Shown here: one piece after another, positions 61,601 through 64,000 of the stretch | How the letters are laid out: every line of letters begins with the position of its first letter | How positions within the stretch are numbered: position 1 is the first letter of the stretch | Assembly: GCF_011761565.1 (NCBI RefSeq) | Contig: NZ_JAASRM010000001.1 | Span: 2,480,139 to 2,544,138, forward strand | DNA from: Rhizomicrobium palustre | GTDB taxonomy: Bacteria; Pseudomonadota; Alphaproteobacteria; Micropepsales; Micropepsaceae | Length of the DNA: 64,000 bases | Direction of reading: 5' to 3' | The notes under the pieces: generated by a model | Seen by the model: the letters and a program-made list of their open reading frames with translations, nothing else | Told to the model about the DNA's origin: nothing | The model's database searches: none | Program-made: the position numbers and the translations under genes

Positions 61601-62603
61601 GCCGAACCTCAGGCCCGACGATTTCCCCAATCCCATCATCGGCTATCAACAGGTCCCGACGAGCCAAGACCCGACCGGCCTCGCCGCAGCGCTCACGTTG
61701 ATCGGCACACCCAATCTGTTCCGCGACCTGACGGGCCTGGATTTAAATCAGCAGGCATCCGCAGCGGCGTTCAGCAAAGCCCTCGATACGGCACAGTTCT
61801 TCGGCACGCAGGCCGCCAATCTCGCCCAGCAGCGTTACGCCAACCGGGAAATGGATCGCAACCTGGAGCGCATCAACAAAGCCGTCGATGACAAGCTGAT
61901 AACACCGGAACAAGGCCAGGATCTTACCGAGAAAGTGATCGCGAGCGGCACTGGCAAGGGAGCCGCCAACAAACCGGCGCCCAGCGCTACGCCCGCCGTC
62001 AAGAAGGCCATCGAACGCGCCTCGTCGAGCGAATCCGGTTCCGTCAAAGTGTCCAGAGCTTCTGGTTCGGTCGAGATCACCACCGGCACGGGCGGCGCGA
62101 TCGATTTTGATGTCACACCGCTTCCGCCAAGTGTAAAGCAGCCGACCCCGAACACCTGTTGGGCGGCAGGCGGCACAATGCTGATGGCCTGGAAGAAGGG
62201 CGCAGCCCTGACGGTTGAAACCGCGATGGATGCGGCGGGCGGGAGCTGGCGCTCCAATCTGGATGCGGACCACGCCTTGACCGTGAACGAGGTAAAGTCC
62301 TTCGCCAAAGCTATCGACATGTCGGGCGAAAGTCCGATGTGTTATCTGCCCTCAGGCTTGCTGCGATTGCTGAAGGCGCACGGACCACTTTGGGTGATTG
62401 GCGATGATGCCGTCGAGAACAACAAAATGGCTCACGTCCGTGTAGTGGTCGGCATGCATGGCGACGGGACTTCCGACGGAACCCAAGTGAAGTATGTCGA
62501 TCCGGCCGACGGCTTGATCCACAACGAGTCATATTCCGAGTTTGCCAAGCACCTGGAAGCGTCAGACGCGTCCAGTCTGAATCTCGGCATATATCACTAT
62601 TGA
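58614..62603 (+). CDS. giant modular protein B with C-terminal papain/C39-like cysteine peptidase
   Basis: 1329 aa, GTG start with GGAGG ribosome site. The body follows protein A in the same order: beta-sandwich repeats (DPTLGRSTTLTGRALQPDG), DDCDC (208), CVNLTMPNRTLEEVVF (241), YSLGDLLYSLPLAPGQK, a Gly/Ser-rich segment (~470-500), a coiled coil, ANHNHCHAMSMEYFEVLRHF (557), NSGGRSVASVVENRL and GACNSCEKKDDTRFWRWEES (956). The C-terminal ~160 residues differ completely: TPNTCWAAGGTMLMAW with Cys1182, His1274 in MAHVRVVVGMH and Asp1296 in KYVDPADG form a papain/C39-like triad, as in AvrRpt2-type and C39_2 peptidases. No signal peptide. Body plus swapped head is the polymorphic-effector pattern. 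Confidence 0.85.
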   Translation: MTKLLRGSLVADGGPDFSGYRVSAAYDRKAEDELFLPVLQSANADAAGNWQIALEFDPIAEVRLTVRTAAGVAAGSLATQDLDAAQAIKLTDIAQPVVIPPNQDPTLGRSTTLTGRALQPDGSGIPQGLPVVLWAKPDGAQAIPVLVTGTGEGGYFSGDWPASLYAEAWGTVAGSKPIPIGLVSNRFPLVVLLVVSEVVKAPAPAKEDDCDCHTPAPPRTPDAADFVANPEAFSEDLGSECVNLTMPNRTLEEVVFHALVRTTEPEIKGTTLASKPPLPKPLANRFAALATVAAPKAANTRMDAAAGTQALSLDRAVASDLLNDGHLGSVLGTKDLKLVNRLSEVARTRDIIGIFRPYLMPGRVELDRNHVVDWDDDLTVHQATSIAIGHLLTLKQVWRADGYSLGDLLYSLPLAPGQKKQIAIVDWERRDETVRQSSRSEFEQLAADLSHDRDISAIINTSLSEHARGSSSASVSAVGGGIGGFIGPVVFGGGGGHSSASSTAHSHNWRDVAGSTLNQARDRTQQAASVIRGQRATTIQTTTQGESLRAQTEVVANHNHCHAMSMEYFEVLRHFKVSTELADVQECLFIPFEITAFTANKALRWRDPLAKNLSRKDLLGGFDALARIHSSWADADLPAARYADDIITYLDGALTISFSLPRPADDGDNHYVAGNWSPWTALFSSSTTDIWNNYLGNVLPEQRDTVWNERLAPLAAEKLVNSLTLQVRLDDGTYVPIPLDATLVSRFRQDEILEVSLQPEWTSPSIQRSRIQAVTLSLGITAPYTTKVVARTGSLYYRTDHLDHYLFVDYLIDDELSAGPPTEIGVHLDRLEKRNPRKEDVLLGARLVAHLNERLEFYHEGIFRSFHDNRLYLLLDGVIAPNSGGRSVASVVENRLIGIVGNCLVMPVVPGLHLDPGYKTDPRRKTTLLDLYAADAPPPVRISVPTKGVFAEAVNGACNSCEKKDDTRFWRWEESPIPDEPMPISAVGTGGRAGTPPNLRPDDFPNPIIGYQQVPTSQDPTGLAAALTLIGTPNLFRDLTGLDLNQQASAAAFSKALDTAQFFGTQAANLAQQRYANREMDRNLERINKAVDDKLITPEQGQDLTEKVIASGTGKGAANKPAPSATPAVKKAIERASSSESGSVKVSRASGSVEITTGTGGAIDFDVTPLPPSVKQPTPNTCWAAGGTMLMAWKKGAALTVETAMDAAGGSWRSNLDADHALTVNEVKSFAKAIDMSGESPMCYLPSGLLRLLKAHGPLWVIGDDAVENNKMAHVRVVVGMHGDGTSDGTQVKYVDPADGLIHNESYSEFAKHLEASDASSLNLGIYHY

Positions 62604-62766
62604 TCTTCGGTGCACGTTCAGGGGAAATTCGCAGTATTCGGGGGGAGGCGGTAGTAAGAGGATAGAGTAATTTCAAATACTTGGTTCTGCTGAATGCTGT
62701 GAAATACGGGTTTTCCGTTTCAGATACTAGCGCTGCAAGGCGTGGAGGTTCGAGTCCTCTTCTGGC
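62604..62766. other. short region with a tRNA 3'-end-like fragment next to the IS remnant
   Basis: 62743-62758 reads GTGGAGGTTCGAGTCCTC with neighbours, which looks like a T arm (GGAGG-TTCGAGT-CCTC) but has no matching 5' half of a tRNA. It abuts the broken end of an IS21 istA relic. Could be an attachment-site remnant or chance. Confidence 0.25.
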
Positions 62767-63472
62767 CCTTTTCCCAGCCCGACGCCGCGTGCAAGCTACT
62801 GGATCAACCAGATAGTGGCTGCACATCTGCAAAAAGCACCGATTGTACCGGCGCTCCCGCCCCGCGAAGATCGCATCCACCGCGGTCTTCATGTTGTCGT
62901 AGATGCCGCGCTGGCACGTGCCCTTGAAGAAGGCGAACGCCTGGTCATGGGCGTCGAACTCATGTGGGGAATGCGCGCACGAACAGCATTCGGCTGTAGC
63001 AGAGCCGAACATGGGCGACCTTCACCGTCGTCGTCACCTCGTTCAGCACCACAATTTCGTGGCTCCAGTCGAACTGGCAGGCTTCACCCGGCGCAAAGCT
63101 GAGCGGCACATAGGCCGCTGCCGGCGCGGAGCCCTGTTCTTTACTCCACCGCCGCGCGTAACAGCGCACGGTGTCGTAATCGCCCTCGTAACCGCAGTCG
63201 CGAAGTTCCTCGAAGAGACGGATCAGGGCCAGTCGTTCACGAGCGGCCTTGCCCTCATTCGCCAGCAACAACCGGTCCAACTCACTCTTCCATGGACCGA
63301 TCTTGGGAAGCGGCTGCGTCTCACGCTCGTTGCGGAACTCTATCGCTTCCGACCGGATAACCTTCCGCACCACCTTGCGCGACAGCTTCAGTTCCCGGCA
63401 GATCGCCTTGATCGGCTTGCCTTGTACAAAATACGCATGGCTAATCTTCGCGACCGTCTCCACGACCAGCAT
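62767..63472 (-). pseudogene. istA: IS21-family transposase istA, frameshifted and truncated
   Basis: Reads from ATG 63472 (MLVVETVAKISHAYFVQGKP), with HTH AICRELKLSRKVVRKVIRSE and the start of the DDE domain (ACQFDWSHEIVVL), to about 62965. There a deletion or frameshift occurs, and the protein continues in another frame as FDAHDQAFAFFKGTCQRGIY and DNMKTAVDAIF. A further shift near 62790 leads to ASGWEKGQ, where similarity stops. The C-terminal half and istB are missing, so the element cannot move on its own. Confidence 0.85.
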
Positions 63473-63615
63473 CCCTACCTCGGCGCCCAGTTCCGTGGGA
63501 GCCAACGTGGAACCTCCGTCTCCGAGGGCCGATTGGATGCCGATCACCCCGAAAACGGGGTCCTTATTCCACGCCGAAACACAGGCCGGATTTCAATTTC
63601 TGCCAAAATCCAGCA
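62767..63615 (-). mobile_element. IS21-family element remnant
   Basis: One end is recognisable: on the minus strand the element starts TGCTGGATTTTGGCAGAAAT near 63615, about 140 bp before the istA start, in the usual IS21 layout with a terminal TG. The other end is lost at about 62767, inside istA. It marks the right side of the giant-protein region. Confidence 0.7.
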
Positions 63616-63681
63616 TGTGGTTATTGCATATCATGTTGTTATAATATTCTACAATTCCACAGCAACAGGGTAGCCGGGGCG

Positions 63682-63706
63682 CTCCGATGGTTGCCTTGCA
63701 TCGGAG
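63682..63706 (+). promoter_or_regulatory. hairpin sequestering the ribosome site of the nucleotidyltransferase gene
   Basis: CTCCGATG (63682-63689) pairs with CATCGGAG (63699-63706) over a 9-nt loop; the 3' arm contains GGAG, six bases before ATG 63713. A TATAAT at 63640-63645 may be the -10 of a promoter in the AT-rich DNA next to the IS end. Confidence 0.45.
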
Positions 63707-63712
63707 TTAATC

Positions 63713-64000
63713 ATGCAGCTCTCGCCCGAGTTCCGCTTGGTGGCCGCTTGTTGCATCTGGCCCCCTTCGGAGCGTCGCAACGAGGCTATTCGTGAAGCCG
63801 CCGATAGCTCCATTGATTGGGACAGATTTGCTCGTGTGGTGAAGCGGCAGCGCGTAGCGGGCCTTGTGTGTGATGGATTAAGGCGCGCCTGTGTTACAGC
63901 AAATGCGGTAGTCCAGGTGCAAATTGAAAAGCAAGCGTCAGGAATTATTTTACAAAATTTGCGTTTTGTTTCGGAAGTAATCCGTCTTCAAGATGCGTTC
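63713..64000 (+). CDS. nucleotidyltransferase family protein (NTP_transf_5-like), 3' truncated by window edge
   Basis: Open frame to the window end, 96 codons visible. LSPEFRLVAACCIWPPSERR, then DSSIDWDRFARVVKRQRVAG and an ILQNLRFVSEVIRLQ helix are characteristic of the uncharacterised nucleotidyltransferase family often found in polysaccharide or capsule gene clusters. The catalytic GGxD-type motif would be further downstream. Starts ATG 63713 with a hairpin-occluded GGAG. Likely the first gene of a neighbouring polysaccharide region. Confidence 0.8.
   Translation, partial: MQLSPEFRLVAACCIWPPSERRNEAIREAADSSIDWDRFARVVKRQRVAGLVCDGLRRACVTANAVVQVQIEKQASGIILQNLRFVSEVIRLQDAF

Noticed and set aside
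63624-63645. TTGCAT and TATAAT as a complete promoter next to the IS21 end
   Set aside because: Spacer is only 10 bp; the -10 may still be used with another -35.
1-64000. CRISPR array or ribosomal RNA genes
   Set aside because: No regularly spaced repeats and no rRNA-like conserved stretches were seen anywhere in the window.

Overview
The window reads as a stretch of a free-living alphaproteobacterial chromosome of roughly 60% GC. The class assignment is inferred from the gene families: a Caulobacter/Xanthomonas-type TonB-dependent receptor, an RpoH sigma factor, FixL/FixJ-like two-component proteins, DUF3775, PEP-CTERM exoproteins and UbiTUV. A Micropepsaceae/Rhizomicrobium-like soil organism would fit, but I cannot prove the genus from sequence alone.

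Layout. (1) 1-11.7 kb is a TonB-dependent glycan-use locus: GH89 (cut by the window edge), an HGSNAT/NagX-like acetyltransferase, a TonB receptor with a textbook promoter and a perfect LacI-type operator, GH30, GH3, and on the other strand a LacI regulator and a sodium:solute symporter. (2) 11.7-23.1 kb holds threonine aldolase, the oxygen-independent ubiquinone genes ubiT-ubiU-ubiV, a PCu(A)C copper chaperone, a FixL/FixJ-like system with an extra single-domain receiver, and cydP-cydA-cydB-cydX. The theme is low-oxygen respiration. (3) 23.1-27.5 kb holds chorismate mutase and three tandem PEP-CTERM paralogues. Each paralogue has its own sigma-54 (-24/-12) promoter and a conserved upstream element at near-constant distance. 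(4) 27.5-42.3 kb is mostly housekeeping: serA, sseB-like and serC, then PhzF, QueD, a GT-C glycosyltransferase, pirin, a phytase-like esterase, rpoH, an RluD-type pseudouridine synthase, an M67 peptidase and a PL10 pectate lyase.

(5) From a tRNA-Glu at 42.4 kb onward the window looks like an accessory island. It has gene-poor DNA with an AlpA-like excisionase relic, a degenerate GGDEF/EAL-like protein, a FIST-like protein, and a complete stressosome-type module: globin-sensor RsbR, RsbS, RsbT, an RsbX-like phosphatase, and a histidine kinase carrying an RsbU N-terminal-like domain, with a divergent receiver protein. Next come two giant modular proteins (1826 and 1329 aa). They share a long common body of about 1,000 residues but end in different enzymes, an alpha/beta hydrolase and a papain/C39-like cysteine peptidase, with a small 100-aa gene between them. 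An IS21 remnant and a truncated nucleotidyltransferase gene close the window.

The most interesting items are the giant-protein pair (a candidate undescribed polymorphic effector or surface system), the stressosome wired to a histidine kinase, and the sigma-54/PEP-CTERM triplet with its shared enhancer-like element. All product names rest on reading translated sequence and remembered family motifs. No database search was run.
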